Made by a program: the position numbers and the translations under genes. A DNA stretch of 39,155 nt from Glaciecola sp. UBA1851 (GTDB taxonomy: Bacteria; Pseudomonadota; Gammaproteobacteria; Enterobacterales; Alteromonadaceae): the NCBI GenBank assembly GCA_002338515.1, contig DDIL01000005.1, forward strand, positions 1-39,155. Reading direction: 5' to 3'. This document shows, piece by piece, positions 17,354 through 27,039 of this stretch (the first letter of the stretch is position 1; every line of letters begins with the position of its first letter). The notes beneath the pieces are model-generated. The model ran no database searches. It had not been told where the DNA came from and worked only from the letters and a program-made list of their open reading frames with translations.

Positions 17354-17924
17354 TTTTTAACTGTACGAAAATTACATAACCACTATTTGAAACTGCCATC
17401 AAACACTATTTATGTGTTTATTTTCATGCACAATAGTTTGTTAAATAATTGTTTTTTTGATTGTTAAAAATACATATATATTTAATAAAATTCTAATCAT
17501 ATGTTTTTATTGATTTTTTTAATTTAAAACAAAATTTAGTAGATTTAAAACTTAAAAAAAATATAAATTTATGGGGTTATTTCCTTCATTTAGCTTGTAA
17601 AGGACCATAACAAATGTTAATAATATGTAATGTAAGCGCTACCATTTTAAATGTAAGCGCTACCATTTGTTAAAAAACATAAGTTTTAAACGCGGTTTCG
17701 CAATGAATCTATATATAAATTAACGTTATATTTACATTGTAAAAAAGCTAAGTGTTTGAGTCGGGTAAAATTTGAAATTTCGAGTTGTGATCAATGTGTA
17801 CATTCGACATTTCATGCGATCGAGAACTAAAAAGAATAATCAATTATTAAATTATTATGTGTTATCGGTTCTTGGTATTTTCAAAAATTAACACACATGT
17901 AGAACACACGTTAAAGGAAGTCGA
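17354..17924. other. AT-rich intergenic region and long leader before the TonB receptor
   Basis: 571 bp with no supported gene. The first 270 bp are extremely AT-rich with A and T runs and may include the end of the RND transcript, though no clear hairpin terminator is visible. Two tandem xyl-box-like operators lie at 17631-17665. About 260 bp separate the operators from the receptor start, implying a promoter near 17600-17720 and a long untranslated leader. A strong ribosome binding site AAAGGAAG (17913-17920) precedes ATG 17925. Confidence 0.6.
17631..17665. promoter_or_regulatory. Two tandem LacI-type (xyl-box-like) operators
   Basis: The 14-mer TGTAAGCGCTACCA occurs at 17631-17644 and again at 17652-17665, same orientation, 21 bp apart (two helical turns). 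Its reverse complement TGGTAGCGCTTACA differs by one base from the xyl-box TGGTAGCGCTAACA that Xanthomonas LacI-family XylR binds. Each site is asymmetric: the left half matches the operators at the glycoside hydrolase genes, the right half matches the xyl-box. The position upstream of a TonB receptor suggests xylo-oligosaccharide-responsive control. Confidence 0.75.
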
Positions 17925-20906
17925 ATGAAAAACAGCAAAAATAATATAACCTTCGAGAATCAGCGCCCTCATTGGATGCGATTCAAAAAAACTATGGTAG
18001 CTGTGGGTATTAGTGCAGCCGTTGCACATACCCCTCTTTATGTGCATGCTCAAGAAACCTCAGAACAAGCGACTGAAGAAGAGTCTGCAGAGGTTATTAA
18101 TGTTAGAGGGCAACGACAAAGTTTGACTGCTGCCCAAGAACTTAAACGAAATGCTGATACCTTCCTTGACGCAATTTCAGCATCAGATTTAGGCGCTCTT
18201 CCTGATGCTAGTGTTGTTGAAGCATTACAACGTGTTCCAGGTATTACAATAGAGCGGTTTGCTGCACCTGATGACCCAGACCATTTCTCAACGGAGGGCA
18301 GTGATGCAACACTTCGTGGCCTTCCTCAAACTCGTACCGGAATTAACGGGCGCGATAGCGTTGCCGCAGATTCATCAAATGGTTTAGGTTTCGATGACAT
18401 TTCACCTCAATTGCTTGGAAGTGTTGAAATTTATAAAAACCAAACTGCTGATATGATTGAAGGGGGTATTGCAGGTACTATTAACTTGAATACCCGCAAA
18501 CCTTTTGATTCTTCATCTCGAATTCTTAATTTTGAGTTGCAAGGCAGTGAAGGTAACTTATCAAAAGAACCCACATACGGGTTTTCTGGTTTATATTCTG
18601 ATGTATTTGACGTTTCAAGTGGTGAGGTAGGTGTATTGGTGAGCTATAGCTCGGTAGACCTAACGTTTAGAGCCGATGGGGCGGAGCTAGGCCAGCATAA
18701 TTTAGTGGCTGATGCTGCGGGTGCCGGGCAAGACAGATGGACACCTATCAATGCAGGCGTTCGCTCAACTACTACTGATCGTGAACGTGAAGCTGCCTCC
18801 TTTACTTTGCAGTATCAAAATTCTGACGAAACCTTTTTATCTACGTTTGAATATATTCTATCAGACTCAGCAACAAATTGGTCAGAGCATGCATTCTTTT
18901 CAGATGATCAAGCTTATACAAGCTTAGGTGATGATGTTACGTTTGGTAACGAATCATTTACTGGCGGTACACTACAAGGTATTCAAGATGGCTTAGGCCC
19001 GCAAACACGCAAAAGTTCAAGCGAAGAAAAGCTAGAAGAATTTACTTTTAACGTTGCATATAAGCCAACTGATCGTTTAACACTTGAGTTTGATGTGCAA
19101 TATGTTGATGCTACTACCGACGTAGTAGATTTATCAGTATTTGGCGGCATTATTCCTAGGCTTGGCGGTATCGATATTGAAGTAGACGCAATGGGCGATA
19201 CTCCAGTTGTTGGCTTTAGGGCACCCTCTGGTTCTGGCCTAAGCGATGCTGAATTTTTCAGCGACCCTAAGAACTATTTCTATCGTGCAGCCATGGACCA
19301 CGTTGAAGAATCTGAAGGCGATCAAAGTGCATTTCAGTTTGATGTAGACTATGAACTAGAGCATGACATGCTAGATTCAGTTGAAGTAGGCGCGCGTTAT
19401 GCTGAGCGTGATCAAACAACACGTTGGTCAACCTATAATTGGCAAAACTTATCTGCCGAATGGGCCGGTGGTTGGGTTGATTTTAATGGTGACAGAATAC
19501 AACCATCTTGGAATGGCGATACAGCATTTCAGCCAACGGGTGAAACCTTGGATACCCCCGGATTTGAGTCATTTGCCTATCCGGGCTTTCACAATGGTAA
19601 TGCTGGAAGTCCTATAAACAGCCTGTTTGCGTCGTTTAATAGTGTACAAAGCTATGATACATTTTTACAAAGCTATTCTGCCTTTAACTTTCCAAGTTTG
19701 GGTACAAGGGGGGATGTGGTAGATGGCAGTATTTATCGCCCTGCTGAGCTTAACCGTGTGGTAGAGGAAAACACGGCGTTTTACGCTAAGTTAAATTTTG
19801 GTGGTGATTCTCGTGTCTCGGGCAACGTAGGATTAAGGTACGTCAACGTAGATACGTCGGTAGATGGTGGCGAAACTTTCCCTGTTCAGCTATCTGACAA
19901 TCTTGTATTAACTGCGGATGAAATGGCGTTTTTCAATGATGCGAGTATTGTTAGGTCAACCAGCAACAGTTACAGCGCTGTATTGCCTAGTTTGAACGTA
20001 AAATACCTTCTTGGCGATGATTTACTTCTTCGTTTTGCTGCATCAAAATCTGTGGCGTTTGCTGACACGGGTAACTTACGGTACAACTATAACTACACAA
20101 CAGATACAATTGAAATTGACCCAGATGTTGATATGTCACCTGTACGCATTGATCAAATAGAAAGGCGAAGTGGCAATCCATTCTTAGCTCCCATGGAGTC
20201 AATTGACTTAGACTTGTCAGTAGAGTGGTACTTTGATGAGGGTGATTCACTTACAGTGGGTGTTTTCCATAAAGATATTGAAGGTTTTTTCTCAAACGAT
20301 ACTTTCAGTCAGCAGGTAACCAACAATGGAGTAACTTTACCTGTACAGGTAAGTACCACAATTAATGTAGGCAGTGGCACTTTAAAAGGTCTAGAAATAG
20401 GCTATCAGCAGTTCTTTGACGAGTTGCCGGGTTTATTTAGTAATTTAGGCTTACAATTCAACGCAACATTCTTAAGGGAAAGTGGTACACCTAATCAAAA
20501 TACCCGTCCTGTCCAATCAGGTGGGGAAGACGATGTGGCCAGAGCCGAATTGCCGTTTGAAGGTTTGCCTCTGCAAGGTTTGTCTGAAACAACATACAAT
20601 ATTGTGGGTTTGTATGAAGATGATGTTATTTCTGCTCGTTTAGCTTATAACTATCGCTCAGATTATTTATTGACTGTTCGTCAAACTAACCTCGGTATAC
20701 CTATTTTTAACCAGGCTCGAGGTCAACTCGATGGGTCTGCTTTTTATAGTATTACAGATAATATTGAAGTGGGTATTCAGGGGCAAAACTTAACCAAGTC
20801 TGAGTCAAATACGCGTATGCAAGTGGACCAGGAAGGGACAACGGTGGTCAGATCGTCATTTACGAATGACCGAAGATTATCGTTAATTGTAAGAGGTCGA
20901 TTCTAA
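17925..20906 (+). CDS. TonB-dependent outer-membrane receptor, predicted oligosaccharide transporter
   Basis: A 993-residue TonB-dependent receptor of the large TIGR01782-like, carbohydrate-associated group. The signal peptide is long (cleavage near YVHAQE, about residue 44). A TonB box-like segment EVINVRG lies near residue 60. The plug domain follows (DAISASDLGALPDASVVEALQRVPGI, EIYKNQTADMIEGGIAGTINLNT), then a 22-strand-type barrel ending in the outer-membrane signature with terminal Phe (LIVRGRF). It would import a glycan fragment using TonB energy. Tandem xyl-box-like operators upstream and GH10/GH43 genes downstream make xylo-oligosaccharides the best guess. Three halogenase-like genes follow directly. 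The receptor class is certain; the ligand is inferred. Confidence 0.9.
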   Translation: MKNSKNNITFENQRPHWMRFKKTMVAVGISAAVAHTPLYVHAQETSEQATEEESAEVINVRGQRQSLTAAQELKRNADTFLDAISASDLGALPDASVVEALQRVPGITIERFAAPDDPDHFSTEGSDATLRGLPQTRTGINGRDSVAADSSNGLGFDDISPQLLGSVEIYKNQTADMIEGGIAGTINLNTRKPFDSSSRILNFELQGSEGNLSKEPTYGFSGLYSDVFDVSSGEVGVLVSYSSVDLTFRADGAELGQHNLVADAAGAGQDRWTPINAGVRSTTTDREREAASFTLQYQNSDETFLSTFEYILSDSATNWSEHAFFSDDQAYTSLGDDVTFGNESFTGGTLQGIQDGLGPQTRKSSSEEKLEEFTFNVAYKPTDRLTLEFDVQYVDATTDVVDLSVFGGIIPRLGGIDIEVDAMGDTPVVGFRAPSGSGLSDAEFFSDPKNYFYRAAMDHVEESEGDQSAFQFDVDYELEHDMLDSVEVGARYAERDQTTRWSTYNWQNLSAEWAGGWVDFNGDRIQPSWNGDTAFQPTGETLDTPGFESFAYPGFHNGNAGSPINSLFASFNSVQSYDTFLQSYSAFNFPSLGTRGDVVDGSIYRPAELNRVVEENTAFYAKLNFGGDSRVSGNVGLRYVNVDTSVDGGETFPVQLSDNLVLTADEMAFFNDASIVRSTSNSYSAVLPSLNVKYLLGDDLLLRFAASKSVAFADTGNLRYNYNYTTDTIEIDPDVDMSPVRIDQIERRSGNPFLAPMESIDLDLSVEWYFDEGDSLTVGVFHKDIEGFFSNDTFSQQVTNNGVTLPVQVSTTINVGSGTLKGLEIGYQQFFDELPGLFSNLGLQFNATFLRESGTPNQNTRPVQSGGEDDVARAELPFEGLPLQGLSETTYNIVGLYEDDVISARLAYNYRSDYLLTVRQTNLGIPIFNQARGQLDGSAFYSITDNIEVGIQGQNLTKSESNTRMQVDQEGTTVVRSSFTNDRRLSLIVRGRF

Positions 20907-21008
20907 ACATCCCCTTCTCAAATTTAGCTGTAGGTGCTATGTTTATGGTATCTACAGCTTGTTTGTTTTTGGCGGCGTAATTACCTAAGAGTCTATTTTA
21001 AAGAGTGT

Positions 21009-22565
21009 ATGCAAAGTAATTCCATCAAAAAAATAGTGATTGTTGGTGGCGGGACAGCCGGTTGGATGACCGCCGCTGCATTGTCATCGTTACTAGATAA
21101 GACACAGGTTTCCATATCCCTAATTGAATCCGAGCAAATTGGTACAGTGGGGGTTGGCGAAGCGACCCTTCCTCATCTACGGTTTTTTATCAAGCGCCTT
21201 GGTATTGATGAACAAGAGTTTATGCGCCGCACTAATGCAACGTATAAAACGGGCATTGAGTTTATTAATTGGGGGCAAGTAGGTGAAAGTTACTTGCATC
21301 CATTTGGTGATTTCGGTCAAAGCATCAATAGCGTTGATTTTCATCATTACTGGGTAAAACAGCGACAAACAGGAGACAAAACCGATATTGGCGATTATTC
21401 CCTGCCAGTTGTAGCATCAAAAATGGGTAAGTTTGATTACCCTAGTTCTGACGAGCAATCTATTTTATCTACGTTTTCTTACGCTTTTCATTTAGATGCA
21501 GGGCTGTTCGCCAAGTTTCTACGAGAATACTCTGAAGAAAAAGGTGTAGTGCGTACTGAAGGATTGATCAAACACGTCAAACAAGACGACAAAACAGCTT
21601 TCATATCATCAGTGACCTTAGACAGTGGCCAGTCAATTGAAGGTGACCTATTCATTGATTGCTCAGGCTTTAGAGGGTTGTTAATCGAACAAACACTTAA
21701 AACGGGTTACGATGATTGGCGACATTGGTTGCCATGCGACCGAGCAATTGCCATTCCTTGCGAAACCATGAGTGCGCCTTTACCCTATACTAAAGCAACC
21801 GCACGTGATGCTGGATGGCAGTGGCGTATACCGCTGCAAAATAGAGTAGGAAATGGTCATATTTATTCTAGTTCATATATGGACGATACGACGGCATTAG
21901 ATGTTTTATTACAAGGCTTGGATGCTAAACCTACAGGTGATCCAAATTTCCTACGTTTTACCACAGGAAGGCGTAAAAAAGCATGGAATAAAAACTGTGT
22001 GGCAATTGGTCTGTCAGGTGGGTTTTTAGAACCTCTTGAAAGTACCAGTATTCATCTTATTCAACTGGGTATCATGAAATTGTTAGAATTTTTCCCAGAC
22101 AAGCATTGCGATGAAATAAAAAGCGCAGAATACAATCGCATGATGAGTTTAGAATTTGAACGCTTACGTGATTTTTTAGTGCTGCATTATCATGCAACAA
22201 GACGAAATGACACAGATTTTTGGAACTATGTGCGTACTATGAGCTTACCAGATGGACTCGAACATAAAATGGAATTGTTTAAAGAACGTGGGCATGTTGT
22301 GCAATATACTGAAGGCTTATTTTTAAAAGCAAGTTGGCTTGCTGTCTATTTGGGGCAGGGGGTCATACCTACCCATTATGATTACAATGTGGATGCTCAA
22401 CCTCAAGCAAAAGTTGAAAACTTCTTAAAACAGCTTAAAGGTAATATTTCTGATGCAGCCGCGGGTATGAATGACCACGCTATAAGTTTAGCAAATCATT
22501 GCGATATAAACGTTAATCAAACTCCACCTCCAGCTAGTATGAGTTTATATGGAAGAGACGCTTAA
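21009..22565 (+). CDS. Tryptophan-halogenase-family flavoprotein 1
   Basis: A 518-residue FAD-dependent halogenase-like protein. ATG 21009 with AAGAG at 21001-21005 is preferred; an in-frame GTG at 20934 would add 25 residues without homology. The FAD motif is IVGGGTAGWM (G13-G18), the Lys of the chloramine-forming site is K80 (ATYKTGIEF), WQWRIP is intact, and GFLEPLESTSIHLI holds the catalytic-type Glu E344. These positions parallel K79 and E346 of PrnA. Family enzymes oxidise halide with reduced FAD and O2. Homologues placed right behind TonB receptors in polysaccharide loci have no proven substrate. It probably needs a flavin reductase, which is not encoded here. It is followed without a gap by a degenerate paralogue. 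Confidence 0.85.
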   Translation: MQSNSIKKIVIVGGGTAGWMTAAALSSLLDKTQVSISLIESEQIGTVGVGEATLPHLRFFIKRLGIDEQEFMRRTNATYKTGIEFINWGQVGESYLHPFGDFGQSINSVDFHHYWVKQRQTGDKTDIGDYSLPVVASKMGKFDYPSSDEQSILSTFSYAFHLDAGLFAKFLREYSEEKGVVRTEGLIKHVKQDDKTAFISSVTLDSGQSIEGDLFIDCSGFRGLLIEQTLKTGYDDWRHWLPCDRAIAIPCETMSAPLPYTKATARDAGWQWRIPLQNRVGNGHIYSSSYMDDTTALDVLLQGLDAKPTGDPNFLRFTTGRRKKAWNKNCVAIGLSGGFLEPLESTSIHLIQLGIMKLLEFFPDKHCDEIKSAEYNRMMSLEFERLRDFLVLHYHATRRNDTDFWNYVRTMSLPDGLEHKMELFKERGHVVQYTEGLFLKASWLAVYLGQGVIPTHYDYNVDAQPQAKVENFLKQLKGNISDAAAGMNDHAISLANHCDINVNQTPPPASMSLYGRDA

Positions 22566-24167
22566 GTGAGTGAGCATGACCGAGGGCCTATTCAAAATAT
22601 TTGCATTTTGGGTAAACATTTACATGTCGCTTCAGTCGCCGCCGCGCTCAGCCGTAAATTTATGCAGCAAAATATTAATATTATAGCGGTTAACACTGAG
22701 GGTAACGATAAATCAGTTTATGGTGAAGCTTCACTTAGTGCACTTCATTATTTTCATCGCTTTTTGGGGCTAAAAGAGCATCAAATGATGGCGGTAACCA
22801 GCGCAACTTACAAACTTGCATCGCAATATAAAAGGTGGTCATGCAGTGAGGCTAATGACACTAGCGAAAAAAACAAGCATTCCTCTTTCTATCATTCGTT
22901 AAGTAGTTACGGAAGTATGATTGATTCAATTGCTTTTGTTCATCATTTGACCAAACTTCGCCAAAACAATAAAAACTATGACTTTACCTGCTTCTCATTG
23001 CCTGCAGTCATGGCGCGAAACGGTAAGTTTGCTAAACCTGAATCGGCACAGTCAGCATTACCCTATAGCTATGCAATGCACATTGATGCAACCTCCTATG
23101 CTAAGGGTATGCAGGATTACGCAACTAAGCTAGGCGTTAAGTTTATATCTAGTAATATAGATAACGTACAGCTCAAATATATTGAAAATAATCTCGGTCA
23201 ACCTTCCGCGCACGTAAAACAAGTAACCTTGAGCGATGGCAGGCAAATAAAATCTGAATTATTTATCGATTGTACTAGCGATGGTGAGTTAATTGACAAG
23301 GCATTAAACGTTGGTTTTGAAGATTGGAGTGAGTATTTACCTTGTGATCGTTTTTTGACATGCAAAACAGAGTTAGATTTACAATTACAGCCTTCTACAA
23401 ATATGAATTTGCACAAAAATGGATGGGAACGCAGTTTTCCTCTGCAAAATGGAACCGTAAAAGAATTCTTTTACTCAAGCAAATACTTAAGCGATGATGA
23501 AGCGGTAAAAGAATTTGAAGTTAATCATTTAAAAGATACTAAAATCCTAAGTGAATGCCGTATAGAAAAACAAAGGACAGGTCGTCGAAAACAATTTTTT
23601 AGTGGTAATTGCGTGTCTATGGGAGGAGCAGCAGGCAGTTTAGATAGACTGGCCGTTAGTGATTTTCATTTAGTGCAATCAGCTGTATTGCGCTTAATTG
23701 ACTTATTTCCTGATACCTCGTTAGGTCAGTTTGCAGATAATTTTAGCCGCAATGAATATAATCATTTATGTACCGAAGAATATGCACGTATTTTAGATTA
23801 TCACGGCGCACATTTTGCTATCCCAGCAAAAGAAGCTGATGAATCCTGTAGCCAATTTTGGCAAGCGCAAAAAACAGCAATATTACCCGACTCACTTGTA
23901 AAAAAATTTAATTTATTTGAGGCCTGTGGGCGTATACCTTTTTATGAAAGGGAAACGTTTTCTAGTTCAACTTGGGTGTCATTATTATTGGGTTTAGGCA
24001 TGCATCCAAAAAGTTATGATGTGTTATTAGATATGCCTCCAGCTAGCAATGAACGAAGCATAAAAGCAATAAACAACATTATGAATACAATCAAGGATAT
24101 AAGTGATCGCGCCCCCTCTCATGCCCAATACTTGCGCCAGTATTGTGTACGACGAAACAATAGGTAG
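22566..24167 (+). CDS. Degenerate tryptophan-halogenase-family paralogue 2
   Basis: A 533-residue intact reading frame from GTG 22566, directly after the stop of paralogue 1, homologous to its neighbours along its whole length but missing the hallmark sites. The FAD glycine motif GGGTAGWM is replaced by LGKHLHVASV. WxWxIP is replaced by WERSFP. LEPLESTS is replaced by LDRLAVSD, so the catalytic Glu becomes A363. Lys is kept (K83 in ATYKLASQY) and so is TGRRK. It therefore cannot use the known halogenation mechanism and probably does not bind FAD normally. No frameshift or stop is present, which argues for a retained structural or binding role, possibly as a subunit partner of paralogue 1 or 3. 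Not called a pseudogene for that reason. Confidence 0.82.
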   Translation: MSEHDRGPIQNICILGKHLHVASVAAALSRKFMQQNINIIAVNTEGNDKSVYGEASLSALHYFHRFLGLKEHQMMAVTSATYKLASQYKRWSCSEANDTSEKNKHSSFYHSLSSYGSMIDSIAFVHHLTKLRQNNKNYDFTCFSLPAVMARNGKFAKPESAQSALPYSYAMHIDATSYAKGMQDYATKLGVKFISSNIDNVQLKYIENNLGQPSAHVKQVTLSDGRQIKSELFIDCTSDGELIDKALNVGFEDWSEYLPCDRFLTCKTELDLQLQPSTNMNLHKNGWERSFPLQNGTVKEFFYSSKYLSDDEAVKEFEVNHLKDTKILSECRIEKQRTGRRKQFFSGNCVSMGGAAGSLDRLAVSDFHLVQSAVLRLIDLFPDTSLGQFADNFSRNEYNHLCTEEYARILDYHGAHFAIPAKEADESCSQFWQAQKTAILPDSLVKKFNLFEACGRIPFYERETFSSSTWVSLLLGLGMHPKSYDVLLDMPPASNERSIKAINNIMNTIKDISDRAPSHAQYLRQYCVRRNNR

Positions 24168-24175
24168 TTATATTT

Positions 24176-25738
24176 ATGAATACACCACAAAATGCAGTCA
24201 ACCAAGCAAAAAATGATAATCAAGTTCGTGATATTTTAATAGTCGGTGGTGGTACCGCTGGGTGGATGGTTGCTGCGGCTTTAGCAAAGAATTTTGGTAA
24301 TAAGGGCCGAAAAATAAGACTCATTGAGTCAGAAGAGATTGGTACAGTGGGAGTGGGTGAAGCAACCATTCCTTTTATTCGTACCTTTAATCAATTGCTA
24401 GGTATTGATGAAAACGAGTTTGTAAGGGAAACAAAAGGTACGTTTAAGCTAGGAATTGAATTCAATGACTGGGGCAAATTGGGTGACAGCTATATTCATC
24501 CATTTGGTGTATATGGTTCACCCATGGCCGACAATATACCCTTTCATCACTATTGGCTAAAACTCAGAAATGAAGGCATTGAAACTAATCTTTCAGATTA
24601 TTCATTAGCTATAATAGCCGCGAAAAAGGAGCGGTTTAGCCGTCCTGTCAATATTCAAAACTCACCTATGGCGTCGCTTAATTATGCTTTTCAATTTGAT
24701 TCTGGTTTATATGCTAAATTTTTACGCAAGTTTGCAGAAAGTCGAGGTGTAGAAAGGGTCGAAGGTAAAGTTAGTTCTGTTCAGGTAAATCAAGATACCG
24801 GTTATATTGATTCAGTGACGATGCAGAATACGTCAAGTGATATAGCAGGCTCGGTTAAATATCACGCTGATTTCTATATTGATTGCTCAGGATTTAGAGG
24901 CTTGTTAATAGAAGGAGCTTTGCATACTGGTTATGAAGACTGGACGCATTGGCTTCCTTGTGACCGCGCTGTTGCAGCACCTTGCGCTGCAAATGGAGAA
25001 CCCTTACCCTATACACGCTCAACCGCTAGAAAAGCAGGATGGCAATGGCGTATACCGCTACAACATAGAACCGGAAATGGGCATGTATTCAGTAGTCAGT
25101 ATATGAGTGTTGATGAAGCAACATCTATTTTACTTAATAGTCTTGATGGAGAATTACTTGCCGAGCCCAAAGTGTTAACATTCCAAACGGGACGGCGCAA
25201 AAAAACGTGGAACAAAAACTGTCTTGCTATTGGTTTGTCAGGTGGCTTTATGGAGCCTCTGGAAAGTACTAGTATTCATTTAATTCAATCAGCCATCGCT
25301 AGACTAATAAGCCTATTTCCAGATAAAGATTTCAATGACGCTATTGTTAACCGGTTTAACGATGAGTCTAAATGGGAATATGAACGCATTCGTGACTTTT
25401 TAATACTACACTATAAGCTTAATCAACGTACCGATTCAGAGTTTTGGATGTACTGTCAAAATATGGCGATTCCCGATTTTCTGCAGAGCAAACTCGACCT
25501 ATATCGTAGCAGCGGGCATATTTTTAGAGATAATGAAGAGTTATTTGGCATTCCGAGCTGGTTAGCTGTAATGGAGGGGCAAAACTTTCATGCAGATGGT
25601 TGCCATCCTTTACCTGACGCAAGGGAATCGAGTCGATTGCATGAGCATTTATTAAAAATAGGTTCCGTAATCGACAGGTGCGCAGATAGTATGCCTACTC
25701 ATGCTGAGTTTATTAATAAACATTGTAAAGCTAGTTAA
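24176..25738 (+). CDS. Tryptophan-halogenase-family flavoprotein 3
   Basis: A 520-residue FAD-dependent halogenase-like protein with all expected motifs: ILIVGGGTAGWM (about residues 20-31), K91 in GTFKLGIEFNDWG, WQWRIPLQHRTGNGHVF, and GFMEPLESTSIHLI with E363. It is closely related to paralogue 1 and more distantly to paralogue 2, indicating tandem duplication. It starts 8 bp after paralogue 2 and ends the receptor-halogenase run. The next gene (GH5) is on the opposite strand. The substrate is unknown; halogenation of tryptophan itself is unlikely to be a housekeeping need of a glycan locus, so another role (oxidative modification of aromatic decorations or of a transported ligand) is possible but untested. 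Confidence 0.85.
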   Translation: MNTPQNAVNQAKNDNQVRDILIVGGGTAGWMVAAALAKNFGNKGRKIRLIESEEIGTVGVGEATIPFIRTFNQLLGIDENEFVRETKGTFKLGIEFNDWGKLGDSYIHPFGVYGSPMADNIPFHHYWLKLRNEGIETNLSDYSLAIIAAKKERFSRPVNIQNSPMASLNYAFQFDSGLYAKFLRKFAESRGVERVEGKVSSVQVNQDTGYIDSVTMQNTSSDIAGSVKYHADFYIDCSGFRGLLIEGALHTGYEDWTHWLPCDRAVAAPCAANGEPLPYTRSTARKAGWQWRIPLQHRTGNGHVFSSQYMSVDEATSILLNSLDGELLAEPKVLTFQTGRRKKTWNKNCLAIGLSGGFMEPLESTSIHLIQSAIARLISLFPDKDFNDAIVNRFNDESKWEYERIRDFLILHYKLNQRTDSEFWMYCQNMAIPDFLQSKLDLYRSSGHIFRDNEELFGIPSWLAVMEGQNFHADGCHPLPDARESSRLHEHLLKIGSVIDRCADSMPTHAEFINKHCKAS

Positions 25739-25953
25739 CCTGAACTCGGGATAAGCAAACCCGTCCAGCAGCGCTATTAGAGCGAATAATTGCGTTACCA
25801 AACTAAGCAATAGAATAACTTTAATTGACTTTACCGCCTTGTTCTTCACTTTAATACAATCACTGAATTATGATATTAATTTGCTTATCTCGAATTGAGG
25901 TTAAATTATACCATTAGTATTGTTTTAGAATTAAAGAGGATATTACACCGTGC

Positions 25954-27039
25954 TTAAAAAATTAAACTAGATAAAGCGTTTGAAAATGTATTGCTACTTC
26001 TATCATAAATTTGAAAAGAGCCACCGTCGCACCAAACAGTGCCGGGTATGCCAAATTCTTTCTGCAATGCCACATGTGCTTTTAAATATTCAAGACGATC
26101 GTTTTCATTACAGATATTTTGAGGTTGCGTGAAATCATACATAGCCGCGCCAAATTCATTTACAATCACGGGAATACCAAAATTTTCAGACCAATTAGAT
26201 ACATCTTGATAAATCTCTCTCAACGCCAATCTATCTGCTTCACTGCCCCATGATCTAGTGCATTGGCCTGCAAATGGCCAAGGGTCATAAGAATGGAAAT
26301 TTGCAATGATATTTGGGTCATTTGGTATATCGGCTTGTTTCATCGCTTCAGCTGGGGTGTACCCATTGCCAGAGTATATGACTGAACGTGTGGGGTTTGA
26401 TTGTCTGATCACTGCTAGTACTTCAAGGTTTAGTGAGTCTACTTGTTCTAATGTCATGCCATTAGGTTCGTTTAAAATTTCAAATAGCAATTTGGATGAT
26501 TTGTTTTTAAATCTGTCAGCAACTTGAGTCCAAATGGCTACGAAACGTGCGCGTTTTTCTGCGTTGATATCATTTTTTAACCATGATTCATGATGCGCAT
26601 TGATCATAACGTAAAAATCTCTTTCTATCGCCCAATCAACAATTTCTTCTACTCGATTAAAAAAGTCATCATTCACTTCATATGGTGATTGATTAGCAAC
26701 TCGCTTATCCCAAGTAATAGGGATTCTGACATGTCCGAAACCTGCTGTTTTATATGCATCATAATAATACTCTTGGGCTGCTAATGCCCATTCACCCTCA
26801 CTAGGAGCGTCAAGTGTATTTCCCATATTTATACCCGTTCCCAATGCTGCAACAATTTCTGTTGGAGTCTGATAATTAGCATCTGGGGTAGGCGTATTAG
26901 TAGTCGGTGGTGGCAAGTTTGGTGGAGTAATTTGATTGTCAGGCGTAGCTACTTCCATGGTTGAATTACTTGACCCGCATCCAAACATAAGCAAAACATA
27001 TAATATTATAAATGTTAACTTTGAAGTTTTAGTAAACAT
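25954..27039 (-). CDS. GH5 endoglucanase-like lipoprotein
   Basis: A 361-residue secreted cellulase-type glycoside hydrolase of family 5. The N terminus is a lipoprotein signal (hydrophobic segment, then FGCGSS, lipidation at C21). A Pro/Thr-rich linker spans about residues 33-58, then a TIM-barrel catalytic domain starts at GINMGNTLDAP. The acid/base is E191 in FEILNEPNG and the nucleophile E295 in VNEFGA. Typical GH5 substrate-binding residues appear in INAHHESW and NFHSYDPW. It would cut beta-1,4-glucan, mixed-linkage glucan or glucomannan at the cell surface or in the periplasm. The ribosome binding site AGGGGGG (about 27043-27049) is strong. A LacI-type palindrome lies about 90 bp upstream at 27128-27141. 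Confidence 0.9.
   Translation of the reverse strand: MFTKTSKLTFIILYVLLMFGCGSSNSTMEVATPDNQITPPNLPPPTTNTPTPDANYQTPTEIVAALGTGINMGNTLDAPSEGEWALAAQEYYYDAYKTAGFGHVRIPITWDKRVANQSPYEVNDDFFNRVEEIVDWAIERDFYVMINAHHESWLKNDINAEKRARFVAIWTQVADRFKNKSSKLLFEILNEPNGMTLEQVDSLNLEVLAVIRQSNPTRSVIYSGNGYTPAEAMKQADIPNDPNIIANFHSYDPWPFAGQCTRSWGSEADRLALREIYQDVSNWSENFGIPVIVNEFGAAMYDFTQPQNICNENDRLEYLKAHVALQKEFGIPGTVWCDGGSFQIYDRSSNTFSNALSSLIF

Noticed and set aside
20934..21008. N-terminal extension of halogenase 1 from GTG 20934
   Set aside because: ATG 21009 has a ribosome binding site and places the FAD motif at the family-typical distance from the start; the extension has no similarity.
25765..25785. AGCAGCGCTATTAGA as a further LacI operator
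   Set aside because: It shares only the AGCGCTA core, lacks symmetry, and sits 3' of both adjacent genes, where no promoter is expected.
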